Shown in pieces: positions 33,673 to 42,099 of a DNA stretch of 64,000 nt (positions are counted from its first letter, which is position 1; each line of letters opens with the position of its first letter). Origin of the DNA: Planctobacterium sp047947135. Lineage in GTDB: Bacteria > Pseudomonadota > Gammaproteobacteria > Enterobacterales > Alteromonadaceae. The stretch lies in NCBI GenBank assembly GCA_047947135.1, contig CP170457.1, positions 4,030,001-4,094,000 of the forward strand, read 5' to 3'. Under the pieces are notes generated by a model. It did not search any database. It was not told the DNA's origin and saw nothing but the letters and a program-made list of their open reading frames with translations. The position numbers were made by a program, and so were the translations under genes.

Positions 33673-34116
33673 TTAGTCCGGAGAGGCGCAACATGCACTT
33701 GCGCTTGCGCTTGCACTTGCATTCTTTAATGTGTCTTTGCCATAAGATACGGCATCTGACATCGTATGAAAATGTTCCCAGGCTAAACCTTGCGGATCAA
33801 TCGTCCAATGTTTGTCGCTTTTAGCATAACAACAGTTCGCCCCTTTTTGTTCAATGACATTTCCACCAGAAGCTAAATTGGCCGATTTTTCAAGCGCTTT
33901 TAATTCCTCTTTTGAATCGGTCTGAATCCCAAAATGGTCTAATCCTGCACTACAGCAACGAGATGAAATCGCAAAGTTCACCCTGGGATCATCTAACATC
34001 CATTTGGCGTAATCATCATTTTGCTTGGCCGGTTCCTGTCCAAACAAGCGGTTATAAAACTCAATGTTTGTTGTTAAATCGTCTACAGCTACGTGTACGT
34101 GAAATCGCTTCATCAT
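33673..34116 (-). CDS. ArsI/CadI-family glyoxalase-fold metalloenzyme
   Basis: A 147-residue vicinal-oxygen-chelate protein. FHVHVAVDDLTTNIEFYNRLFG opens the family fold, GLDHFGIQ gives a metal His, and GANCCYAKSDKHWTIDPQGLAWEHFHT carries the vicinal Cys pair and Glu that mark ArsI (organoarsenical C-As lyase) and CadI proteins. The tail is unusual: NASASASASACCASPD, encoded by four GCAAG(T/C) hexamers, ends in another Cys pair that may bind metal. AGGAG stands five bases before ATG 34116. It is paired with an ECF sigma factor four bases downstream. Substrate (organoarsenical, cadmium, other) is not decided. Confidence 0.85.
   Translation of the reverse strand: MMKRFHVHVAVDDLTTNIEFYNRLFGQEPAKQNDDYAKWMLDDPRVNFAISSRCCSAGLDHFGIQTDSKEELKALEKSANLASGGNVIEQKGANCCYAKSDKHWTIDPQGLAWEHFHTMSDAVSYGKDTLKNASASASASACCASPD
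33694..33722 (-). repeat. GCAAGY hexamer repeat coding (Ser-Ala)n
   Basis: On the minus strand GCAAGT, GCAAGC, GCAAGC, GCAAGT and a final GCA stand in tandem near the 3' end of the ArsI/CadI-like gene. They encode alternating Ala-Ser. Replication slippage would change the linker length in two-residue steps without breaking the frame. Confidence 0.7.
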
Positions 34117-34315
34117 TTATGCTCCTAAAACAATTATGTGCTATTTCGTTGAAAGTACTGATTAAGACGGGATATTGATAAAATGGTCGCAAAGAAATTT
34201 CATATAACTGCAATCCGGTGTTTTTAGGCTACGACAGTCAAGTTAATGGCGATTGCCACTTTCGCAATTTTGATCAACCATAAACAAACTGAAAATTTAA
34301 GAAGCAGAAGTACGG

Positions 34316-35140
34316 ATGTTAACTGTTGAGTCGCTCTTTATTTATCCCATTAAATCTTTGGGGGGTGTGCAAATAACCTCCGCAAACTGCACAGAGTTAG
34401 GTCTGGAATATGATAGACGATGGGTGATTGTCGATCGAAACCACCATTTCATTACGCAACGGCAGCTACCCAAAATGGCCAGTATCAGTGTCTCTCTGGA
34501 TAATAATCAGCTAATTCTTCACCACCAGGTTGCTGGCAAAGCATTGCTCCCCTTTGATTTATCGCTCCCTGCTGATTGCGAAATTACCGTATGGAAAGAT
34601 ACGGTATCCGCAAGACAGGTACCGGGTGAAATAAACCAGTGGCTAAATGATGCACTGGGGGATTATCGCAAAGGACCGGTTCAACTGATGCAACTGGTGC
34701 CAGAGACCAAACGAGTGGTGGCAGAGAAATATCTCCCTGATCAAGACAGTCAGGTTTCTTTTGCTGATGCCTGTCCGTACTTATTCACTTTTCAAGAATC
34801 GCTTGCGTCATTGAATCAACAAACAGCCGATAACATCCCGATGGACAGATTCAGAGCAAATATCGTGTTGTCTGGCGCCAAAGCATGGCATGAGTACCAA
34901 TGGCAGGAAATATCTAATGATGCGTTACGGTTTGGTTTGATAGGTCCATGTCAGCGCTGCCAAATGACCTCAATCGACCAGCAAAGTGGTGAAATCGCAA
35001 CTCCTGGAGAGCCACTGCAGACCTTGATGAAACAATTCCCCGTCGCCGACAAAAAATTACCTTTTTTTGGTCAGCATGCAAGGTTGTTGGGCAATCTAAA
35101 TGGCAGGATATCTGTGGGCGATCATTTTGACTGGCGGTAA
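34316..35140 (+). CDS. MOSC-domain protein (YcbX-like, lacking ferredoxin domain)
   Basis: A 274-residue protein with the MOSC N-terminal beta-barrel (LTVESLFIYPIKSLGGVQI, LGLEYDRRWVIVDRNHHFITQRQLPKM) and the MOSC domain (DRFRANIVLSG, WQEISN.ALRFGLIGPCQRCQMTSIDQQSGE). The Cys in GPCQRC is the expected molybdenum ligand. E. coli YcbX has an added C-terminal 2Fe-2S domain of about 90 residues; here the protein stops after MOSC, so electrons must come from a separate protein. Relatives reduce N-hydroxylated compounds. ATG 34316 follows a weak upstream site. It converges on recA. Confidence 0.88.
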   Translation: MLTVESLFIYPIKSLGGVQITSANCTELGLEYDRRWVIVDRNHHFITQRQLPKMASISVSLDNNQLILHHQVAGKALLPFDLSLPADCEITVWKDTVSARQVPGEINQWLNDALGDYRKGPVQLMQLVPETKRVVAEKYLPDQDSQVSFADACPYLFTFQESLASLNQQTADNIPMDRFRANIVLSGAKAWHEYQWQEISNDALRFGLIGPCQRCQMTSIDQQSGEIATPGEPLQTLMKQFPVADKKLPFFGQHARLLGNLNGRISVGDHFDWR

Positions 35141-35188
35141 TAGCATATTCAGGATAACACTTAGCCGTTTAAAAACCGGCAAAACCAT

Positions 35189-35210
35189 AAAAAAAGGGCG
35201 CAAGCGCCCC
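35189..35210 (-). terminator. recA terminator
   Basis: Read on the minus strand, GGGCG-CTTG-CGCCC is followed by seven T, 19 bases past the recA stop. This is a textbook intrinsic terminator. On the plus strand the A-run precedes the hairpin, so it serves recA and not the converging MOSC gene. Confidence 0.9.
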
Positions 35211-35228
35211 TAACACAGAACCCTAGCG

Positions 35229-36257
35229 CTAACTGAGGGAGTCCAATTCTGCTTCTTCTGATTTCTGCTTAGGTAACAACAATTCCTCTCGAAGTCGTTG
35301 TTCCAATTCATTCGAAATTTCAACGTTGTCTTTCAAAAAGCGCACTACATTCGCTTTACCCTGACCTATACGGTTGCCATTATAGCTGTACCAGGCACCG
35401 GCTTTATCTACCATTTTGTGCTGGACTCCGAGGTCAATTAACTCTGCTTCTTTACAAATCCCCTCGCCATACATAATCTGGAATTCAGCTTGTTTAAATG
35501 GCGGAGCGACCTTATTTTTCACTACTTTCACACGGGTTTCGTTGCCAACCACTTCATCACCGTCTTTAATGGCACCAATGCGGCGAATATCCAATCGAAC
35601 TGATGCGTAGAATTTCAGTGCGTTACCACCCGTTGTGGTTTCGGGATTACCAAACATAACCCCGATTTTCATGCGTATCTGGTTAATGAATATGCACAGT
35701 GTGTTGGAGCGCTTAATATTGGCGGTCAGTTTGCGCAATGCCTGTGACATCAAACGCGCCTGCAAACCAACGTGCGAGTCACCCATTTCACCTTCTATTT
35801 CGGCTTTCGGTGTTAGGGCGGCAACGGAGTCCACGATAACGACATCTACAGCACCAGAGCGGACCAACATGTCACAAATTTCCAGTGCCTGCTCACCCGT
35901 ATCAGGTTGTGAGACTAATAATTCGTCTACATTAACCCCTAATTTACCTGCATAAATTGGATCAAGTGCGTGCTCAGCATCAACGAAGGCACAGGTTTTA
36001 CCTTTCTTTTGTGCTTCTGCGATAACTTGTAATGTCAGGGTCGTTTTACCTGATGATTCAGGACCATAAATTTCAACCACCCGACCACATGGTAAGCCAC
36101 CTATCCCCAGCGCAATATCAATACTCAATGAGCCTGTCGAAATGGATTCGATGTCCATCGCCTGATTATCACCAAGGCGCATAATTGTGCCTTTACCGAA
36201 TTGCTTTTCTATCTGACCTAATGCAGCCGACAGCGCGCGTGATTTATTCTCGTCCAT
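35229..36257 (-). CDS. recA: Recombinase RecA
   Basis: A 342-residue RecA, usual length. It has ALGQIEKQFGKGTIMRLGD at the start, the Walker A loop GPESSGKTT near residues 66-74, the catalytic FVDAEHALD, VIVDSVAALTPKAEIEGEMGD with loop L1, FINQIRMKIGVMFGNPETTTGG with loop L2, and an acidic C-terminus (EEAELDSLS). It catalyses DNA strand exchange and drives LexA autocleavage. Two LexA-box-like palindromes lie about 78 and 112 bases upstream. No recX gene follows, as a MOSC gene converges instead. Confidence 0.98.
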   Translation of the reverse strand: MDENKSRALSAALGQIEKQFGKGTIMRLGDNQAMDIESISTGSLSIDIALGIGGLPCGRVVEIYGPESSGKTTLTLQVIAEAQKKGKTCAFVDAEHALDPIYAGKLGVNVDELLVSQPDTGEQALEICDMLVRSGAVDVVIVDSVAALTPKAEIEGEMGDSHVGLQARLMSQALRKLTANIKRSNTLCIFINQIRMKIGVMFGNPETTTGGNALKFYASVRLDIRRIGAIKDGDEVVGNETRVKVVKNKVAPPFKQAEFQIMYGEGICKEAELIDLGVQHKMVDKAGAWYSYNGNRIGQGKANVVRFLKDNVEISNELEQRLREELLLPKQKSEEAELDSLS

Positions 36258-36334
36258 TACAGACCCCTTAATTGTTAGCGTTTTTTCTGTGTTCTGTGTA
36301 AGCGCTGTGAATAAGTCATTTCCCTTCCGGGATA

Positions 36335-36350
36335 CTGTATCTTAATACAG
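36335..36350. promoter_or_regulatory. SOS (LexA) box 1 upstream of recA
   Basis: CTGTATCTTAATACAG matches the CTGT-N8-ACAG LexA core exactly and sits in the extended TACTG...CAGTG setting, 78 bases before the recA start. It is expected to repress recA until DNA damage. Confidence 0.88.
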
Positions 36351-36368
36351 TGCTTGAGAGGCAGTATA

Positions 36369-36384
36369 CTGTACAACCATACAG
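36369..36384. promoter_or_regulatory. SOS (LexA) box 2 upstream of recA
   Basis: CTGTACAACCATACAG is a second perfect CTGT-N8-ACAG, centred 34 bases (about three helical turns) from box 1. Two boxes with this spacing would allow cooperative LexA binding. It could also cover a pncC-side promoter, but pncC is transcribed towards this site, so recA is the target. Confidence 0.85.
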
Positions 36385-36540
36385 TTACAACTGGTTTTTT
36401 ATTAATTTTTTATAAGTATCTGGTTAGACTCAGTTTTTTCTTTCTGACAACGGTATTGAAAAAGAACTAAACTACTACTGTGATGGTAAATGTGGGATAT
36501 ATTCCGTTTTTCAATTGAAGCTCGCAAGATGTGTCTGCCA

Positions 36541-37032
36541 TCAACTTGCCTGCAACAGTAAAATTATTTTACGCAAAGCGTATTCCACCGTTTGTTGTCT
36601 TACTTGCACGCGATCACCTGAAAATTGTTTTTTTTCTGTTGTCACCTGCCCTTCCAGATAAAAGCCAAACCACACAGTGCCCACGGGTTTATCATCTGTG
36701 CCACCACCAGGTCCTGCGACACCACTCACCGCAACAGCTACTTGCGCTTTAGCCTTTTTTGCCGCCCCCTGCACCATTTCTGCAACTACTTGCGACGATA
36801 CGGCTCCATTGTCCTGCAGCGTTTTCATGTGCACACCTACCTGCTCATGCTTGCTTTCATTGCTGTATGTAACAAAGCCCTGATGAAACCAATTTGAACT
36901 TCCTGCCACGTCGGTGATCGCGTATGCTATGCCCCCTGCAGTACAGGATTCGGCTGTGGTAATATAAAAGTGTTTCTGCTGGAGCAAATGACCAAGATGC
37001 TCTGCCAGTACAAAAGACGTTTCATTTCCCAT
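36541..37032 (-). CDS. pncC: Nicotinamide-nucleotide amidohydrolase PncC (CinA C-terminal domain)
   Basis: About 163 residues of the stand-alone CinA C-terminal domain: TTAESCTAGGIAYAITDVAGSSNWFHQGFVTYSN with the catalytic Ser in ESCT, and VAVSGVAGPGGGTDDKPVGTVWFGF. It deamidates NMN to nicotinate mononucleotide in the pyridine nucleotide cycle. ATG 37032 (MGNETS) is chosen; a TTG at 37050 would add six residues. It is divergent from mutS and lies upstream of recA, a usual gammaproteobacterial neighbourhood. Confidence 0.92.
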   Translation of the reverse strand: MGNETSFVLAEHLGHLLQQKHFYITTAESCTAGGIAYAITDVAGSSNWFHQGFVTYSNESKHEQVGVHMKTLQDNGAVSSQVVAEMVQGAAKKAKAQVAVAVSGVAGPGGGTDDKPVGTVWFGFYLEGQVTTEKKQFSGDRVQVRQQTVEYALRKIILLLQAS

Positions 37033-37067
37033 TAGGTATTCACAACTCAAACAATAATAATGCGATT

Positions 37068-39644
37068 ATGCCGTTGAACGAAATTTCAGAGCAAGCCCTT
37101 TCACATCACACCCCAATGATGCAGCAATATCTGCGAATTAAATCAGAGCATCAGGAAATCTTGCTGTTTTATCGTATGGGGGACTTTTACGAGCTATTTT
37201 TTGATGATGCTAAAAGGGCCGCCGAGTTACTTGATATCTCCCTGACGGCCCGCGGTAAATCCGGTGGTAATGCCATCCCCATGGCTGGTGTCCCTTATCA
37301 TGCAGTCGAAAATTATTTAGCTCGCTTAGTCAAGCTGGGCGAATCCGTCGCTATCTGTGAACAAGTGGGCAATCCGGCTACCAGCAAGGGTCCGGTAGAG
37401 CGCAAGGTCACGCGTATTATCACTCCCGGAACTGTGACAGACGAAAACCTGCTGGAGACTTCTTCAGATAACCTGCTGGCTGCTATTTACAGTGATGAAG
37501 ACCAGTTTGGCTTTGCCACAATCGACATTGGTAGCGGGCGCTTTGTCATTAAAATGTTGGCAGATAGTCTTGAGTTGGAAGCTGAATTGGAGAAAGCGCA
37601 ACCCGCCGAGATGTTATATCCCGAACAATTCGCTCACGAACACCTGATTCGTAAGTGTCATGGTCTACGCCGTCGCCCTGTGTGGGAATTTGATACCGAC
37701 ACGGCTATCACCCAGTTAAATAAACAATTCCAGACCCAGGAACTCACCGGGTTTGGTATTGATGAACAAAACGACCGACTCCCCCTTGCCGCTGCCGGTG
37801 CGATTCTACAATACGTTAAAGACACTCAACGTACCGCATTACCGCATCTTAGAAGTATTCAAAAACACAGCGATAACCAAACCCTGTTGATGGACGCCGT
37901 AACAATTCGAAACCTCGAATTGGTGCGCAATTTATCCGGCAATGAAAACAACACACTGGTGTCAATTCTGGACCGAACCCAGACAGGCATGGGAGGTCGT
38001 TTATTGCGTCGCTGGATAAAAGAGCCATCACTCAATCGAAGTGTGATAAGCAAGCGACATCAGTTGGTCGAACAGTTTCAGGATATTGGCAGCGCTGAAT
38101 TGCAGCAATACCTCAAAGCGATAGGCGACCTGGAACGTATTTTATCCCGACTGGCACTTCGCAGTGCCCGGCCCAGGGATTTTTCCCGTTTGCGTAACGC
38201 ACTGCAGCAATTACCGTACATACGGGATGTTGTCTCACAGTTGGGGGCGAACAACGCACATCAGTACTTACAGCAACTGAATGAATACCAAAGTGAATGT
38301 GAGCTGCTGGAAAACGCTATTGTTGAAACCCCGCCAATGCTGATTCGTGATGGTGGTGTAATTAAGCCGGGTTACAACGAAGAGTTGGATCATCTGCGGC
38401 AATTAATGACAGGGGCAACCGATTTTCTGGCGAAGATTGAATTGCGTGAGCAACAGGAAACTGGCATCGGCAATTTAAAAGTGGCATTTAACAAAGTGCA
38501 TGGTTATTACATCGAGGTCAGCAAAGGCCAAAGTCATCTTGTACCTGCGCACTATACACGTCGTCAGACCCTGAAGAATTACGAACGATACATTATCCCT
38601 GAGTTAAAAGAATACGAAGAAAAAGTACTGAGCAGTCAGAGTCAGGCGTTAGCACTGGAGAAGCAGCTGTACGATGCGCTTTTTGATGTCTTTATGCCGT
38701 TGTTGCCAGCGCTACAGGAGACCAGCAATGCGTTAGCAGAACTGGATGTGTTAAGTAATTTTGCCGAACGCGCAGAACAGCTTAATTACCACAAGCCGCA
38801 AATGACAGAAGAGGTAGAAATCGATTTTCATCACGGCCGCCATCCTGTGGTTGAGTCGATGATGGATTCTCCGTTTATTGCTAATCCAGTCACCTTGACC
38901 GAACAACGCAAGATGTTGATCGTCACGGGACCGAATATGGGTGGTAAATCAACCTACATGCGTCAGACAGCCCTGATTGTCATCATGGCCCATATCGGCA
39001 GTTTTGTGCCTGCTGAGCAGGCTTCTATTGGCAAAATTGACAGGATCTTCACTCGTATAGGCGCCTCTGACGATCTGGCATCAGGTCGTTCTACGTTTAT
39101 GGTGGAAATGACTGAAACCGCCAATATTCTGAACAATGCAACCCGTCATTCACTGGTGTTGATGGATGAAATTGGCCGCGGTACCAGTACCTATGACGGC
39201 CTCTCCCTAGCCTGGGCAACGGCTCACTGGCTGGCTAATAAAATTCGTTGTTATTGTTTATTCGCTACCCATTATTTTGAACTGACACGATTGGCTGACA
39301 TGGAAAGAAACATCAACAACGTTCACCTTGATGCGGTGGAATATGATGGGGGCATTCGTTTTATGCACGCTGTACAGGATGGCGCGGCGGATAAAAGTTA
39401 CGGACTGCAAGTGGCGCAATTAGCGGGCGTGCCACAAACCGTTGTGCAGATTGCGAAACAACAATTAGCGCAGTTAGAAAGTAAAACAACGTCAGAAGTA
39501 GAAATTAAACAGTTCAGACAGGAAGATATGCTGACCCAGACCGATCCTGCACTGGAGCTGTTGCGAGAAACGCAGCCTGACGAGTTAACACCGCGCCAGG
39601 CACTCGACTTGTTATACCGTTTAAAAGAGGCAAGCCAGTCATAG
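37068..39644 (+). CDS. mutS: DNA mismatch repair protein MutS
   Basis: An 858-residue MutS of full length. The mismatch-recognition N-terminus reads HHTPMMQQYLRIKSEHQEILLFYRMGDFYELFFDDA, with the Phe-Tyr-Glu wedge (DFYELF; F-x-E). The ATPase carries GPNMGGKSTYMRQ (Walker A), LVLMDEIGRGTSTYDGLSLAWA (Walker B and signature) and FATHYFELT. The C-terminal segment includes the short helix region used for tetramer formation. It is divergent from pncC with only a 17-35 base gap between starts, so promoters must overlap the coding ends or the starts. Confidence 0.98.
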   Translation: MPLNEISEQALSHHTPMMQQYLRIKSEHQEILLFYRMGDFYELFFDDAKRAAELLDISLTARGKSGGNAIPMAGVPYHAVENYLARLVKLGESVAICEQVGNPATSKGPVERKVTRIITPGTVTDENLLETSSDNLLAAIYSDEDQFGFATIDIGSGRFVIKMLADSLELEAELEKAQPAEMLYPEQFAHEHLIRKCHGLRRRPVWEFDTDTAITQLNKQFQTQELTGFGIDEQNDRLPLAAAGAILQYVKDTQRTALPHLRSIQKHSDNQTLLMDAVTIRNLELVRNLSGNENNTLVSILDRTQTGMGGRLLRRWIKEPSLNRSVISKRHQLVEQFQDIGSAELQQYLKAIGDLERILSRLALRSARPRDFSRLRNALQQLPYIRDVVSQLGANNAHQYLQQLNEYQSECELLENAIVETPPMLIRDGGVIKPGYNEELDHLRQLMTGATDFLAKIELREQQETGIGNLKVAFNKVHGYYIEVSKGQSHLVPAHYTRRQTLKNYERYIIPELKEYEEKVLSSQSQALALEKQLYDALFDVFMPLLPALQETSNALAELDVLSNFAERAEQLNYHKPQMTEEVEIDFHHGRHPVVESMMDSPFIANPVTLTEQRKMLIVTGPNMGGKSTYMRQTALIVIMAHIGSFVPAEQASIGKIDRIFTRIGASDDLASGRSTFMVEMTETANILNNATRHSLVLMDEIGRGTSTYDGLSLAWATAHWLANKIRCYCLFATHYFELTRLADMERNINNVHLDAVEYDGGIRFMHAVQDGAADKSYGLQVAQLAGVPQTVVQIAKQQLAQLESKTTSEVEIKQFRQEDMLTQTDPALELLRETQPDELTPRQALDLLYRLKEASQS

Positions 39645-39679
39645 CGGGTTTTGGCCAATGGTCTTCGGCAGAACAGCAA

Positions 39680-40096
39680 TTACATATGGGAGTTAGCGCC
39701 TTGATAGGAAATTTTCAACTTATCAAATAACTTTGTGATACTGGCCGGAAGAATCGGTTTAGCCAAAAACCCGATGGCTCCAGAAGAAATCGCTTCTTTT
39801 ACATTCTGTTCAGTATGGTTTCCCGTGCACATGATCACTTTGGTTTGGGGGTATTTTTGCTTAATCAGACTTAATAAGGCCAATCCGTCCACACCGGGTA
39901 AGTTAATATCTAAAAACAGCAGATCGTACTTTTTGCGGCGCATGCGCTCCATAACGTCTTTACTGCTGCTGGAGGTTTCTACTTTGACAAAACCCATCTT
40001 CAGCAAAATCATTCGTAGAAAACTGCGGATTTGCTCCACATCATCTACCACTAAAATATCACTGTTCCTGTCAATCACTGTTGATCCTTCCGACAT
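39680..40096 (-). CDS. Stand-alone CheY-like response regulator receiver
   Basis: About 138 residues, a single receiver domain. DILVVDDVEQIRSFLRM has the acidic pocket pair, YDLLFLDINLPGVDGLALL the phospho-acceptor Asp, VIMCTGN the Thr switch and GFLAKPI the conserved Lys. There is no output domain; the N-terminal 12 residues and C-terminal YQGANSHM are unstructured. No histidine kinase gene is adjacent, so the phospho-donor is unknown. The start is taken as ATG 40096 (MSEGSTVID); a longer start at 40123 is open but lacks a ribosome site. Confidence 0.88.
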   Translation of the reverse strand: MSEGSTVIDRNSDILVVDDVEQIRSFLRMILLKMGFVKVETSSSSKDVMERMRRKKYDLLFLDINLPGVDGLALLSLIKQKYPQTKVIMCTGNHTEQNVKEAISSGAIGFLAKPILPASITKLFDKLKISYQGANSHM

Positions 40097-40370
40097 TGCA
40101 ATGTGAACCCATCGCTCACACAAGTGCCACTCTGTTATAAATATAAATACCTTTTAACTTTTAGCATATAAGTCGTTGCTTTGCGCATACAACAGCAAAT
40201 TTATTCAATCTTATTGATAAACATCAAAAATTCTTCCTGCTTAGGCCGTTTTTAGCAAAAGAAAAGGTGTCATACAATTGTCTGGCACAGCACTATTGGG
40301 TATACTGTAGCGCCATCTGATAGTCTCTTTTTTGAGTGCAAAAACTCAATCCAATCGTTTTAGGTTTCTA

Positions 40371-42002
40371 ATGACAAATTACATTTTCGTAACTGGTGGT
40401 GTTGTATCATCGCTAGGAAAAGGCATTGCCGCTGCATCACTTGCAGCTATACTTGAAGCCAGAGGGCTGAAAGTTACTATGTTAAAGCTGGATCCGTATA
40501 TCAACGTTGATCCGGGCACCATGAGTCCCATTCAGCATGGTGAGGTATTTGTCACGGATGACGGTGCTGAAACTGATCTGGATCTGGGTCACTATGAGCG
40601 ATTTATCCGTACCCGGATGACCCAGAAAAACAACTTCACCACCGGTCGTGTTTATGAAGAAGTGCTGAAACGTGAACGTCGCGGAGACTTTCTGGGTGCG
40701 ACAATTCAGGTCATTCCTCATATTACCAATGAAATCAAGCGCCGCATCGTCGCCGGTGCTGAAGGCGCAGAAGTCGCTATTGTAGAAGTTGGTGGAACTG
40801 TTGGTGACATCGAATCCCAACCCTTTATTGAAGCAATTCGCCAGTTGGGCACCGAAATTGGCCGCGAGCGCGCCTTGTTTATGCACCTGACTCTGATTCC
40901 ATTTTTGCGCGCATCCGGTGAAATCAAAACCAAACCGACACAACATTCCGTAAAAGAGTTGCGCTCTGTGGGTATTCAGCCGGATATACTGGTGTGTCGT
41001 TCTGAAGTGCCTCTCCCCAGTAACGAGCGTGCCAAAATAGCACTATTCACAAATGTCTCTGAAAAAGCGGTTATTTCCTTGCGCGATGCCGACAGCATCT
41101 ACAAAATCCCTGCCATGCTCAAAGCACAGGATATGGATGAACTGGTCATCAAGCGATTCGGTATCGAAGCACCAGAAGCTGATTTAAGTGAATGGGAACA
41201 AGTTCTGTACGCAGAATCCAATCCCAATGGTGAAGTCAATATCGGCATGGTGGGTAAATATGTGGAATTACCCGATGCCTACAAGTCCGTTAATGAAGCG
41301 CTGAAACATGCAGGATTGAAAAACCGCCTGACGGTGAATATCAAATATATCGATTCTCAGGATGTGGAAAGTCGAGGTGTAGATATCCTGGCCGGATTGG
41401 ATGCTATATTGGTTCCCGGTGGGTTTGGTGAACGAGGCGTTGAAGGGAAAATATCAACGGCGCAATATGCCCGTGAAAACAAAATCCCCTATCTGGGCAT
41501 TTGTCTGGGTATGCAAGTAGCACTTATCGAATATGCGCGCAATGTCGCGGGTTTGGAAAATGCCAATAGTACAGAATTTGATACTGAGACCCCCTACCCT
41601 GTCGTTGGTCTTATCACCGAGTGGGAAGATTCCACTGGCTCTACGGAGGTAAGATCTGAAGAATCCGATTTGGGTGGTACGATGCGTCTGGGAAGTCAAC
41701 TTTGCCATCTGATTGCTGGAAGCAAAGTGGCTGATTTATATCAAAGCGAAACAATCTTCGAGCGCCATCGTCACCGCTACGAAGTGAACAATAATTTACT
41801 GCCAAAACTAAAAGACGCAGGTCTGAAAGTAACAGGATTGTCTACCGATAAACGTTTGGTTGAAGTCATCGAAAACGATGATCACCCATGGTTTGTGGCA
41901 GGGCAATTTCACCCTGAATTTAACTCTACACCAAGAGATGGTCACCCATTATTTGAAGGCTTCGTAAAAGCCGCAGGTGAGTATCATAAGCAAAACGGAT
42001 AA
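40371..42002 (+). CDS. pyrG: CTP synthase
   Basis: 543 residues from ATG 40371 (MTNYIFVTGGVVSSLGKGIAAASL). The synthetase domain P-loop is GGVVSSLGKG, followed by LDPYINVDPGTMSPIQHGEVFV. The glutaminase domain has GGFGERGVEGK, the nucleophile motif YLGICLGMQVAL and the closing Trp/His/Glu segment FVAGQFHPEF. It makes CTP from UTP, ATP and glutamine. The frame runs 13 codons further upstream, but those do not align with the family. Followed by eno after 97 bases, the common pyrG-eno order. Confidence 0.98.
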   Translation: MTNYIFVTGGVVSSLGKGIAAASLAAILEARGLKVTMLKLDPYINVDPGTMSPIQHGEVFVTDDGAETDLDLGHYERFIRTRMTQKNNFTTGRVYEEVLKRERRGDFLGATIQVIPHITNEIKRRIVAGAEGAEVAIVEVGGTVGDIESQPFIEAIRQLGTEIGRERALFMHLTLIPFLRASGEIKTKPTQHSVKELRSVGIQPDILVCRSEVPLPSNERAKIALFTNVSEKAVISLRDADSIYKIPAMLKAQDMDELVIKRFGIEAPEADLSEWEQVLYAESNPNGEVNIGMVGKYVELPDAYKSVNEALKHAGLKNRLTVNIKYIDSQDVESRGVDILAGLDAILVPGGFGERGVEGKISTAQYARENKIPYLGICLGMQVALIEYARNVAGLENANSTEFDTETPYPVVGLITEWEDSTGSTEVRSEESDLGGTMRLGSQLCHLIAGSKVADLYQSETIFERHRHRYEVNNNLLPKLKDAGLKVTGLSTDKRLVEVIENDDHPWFVAGQFHPEFNSTPRDGHPLFEGFVKAAGEYHKQNG

Positions 42003-42099
42003 ACTGTTTGATAAAACTAAATTAGCCATTGGCAATCGGCCAATGCACTGCTAACGTTGAATCAATTCAGTGTTCAGGAACTTATTTTAGGAACATTAC

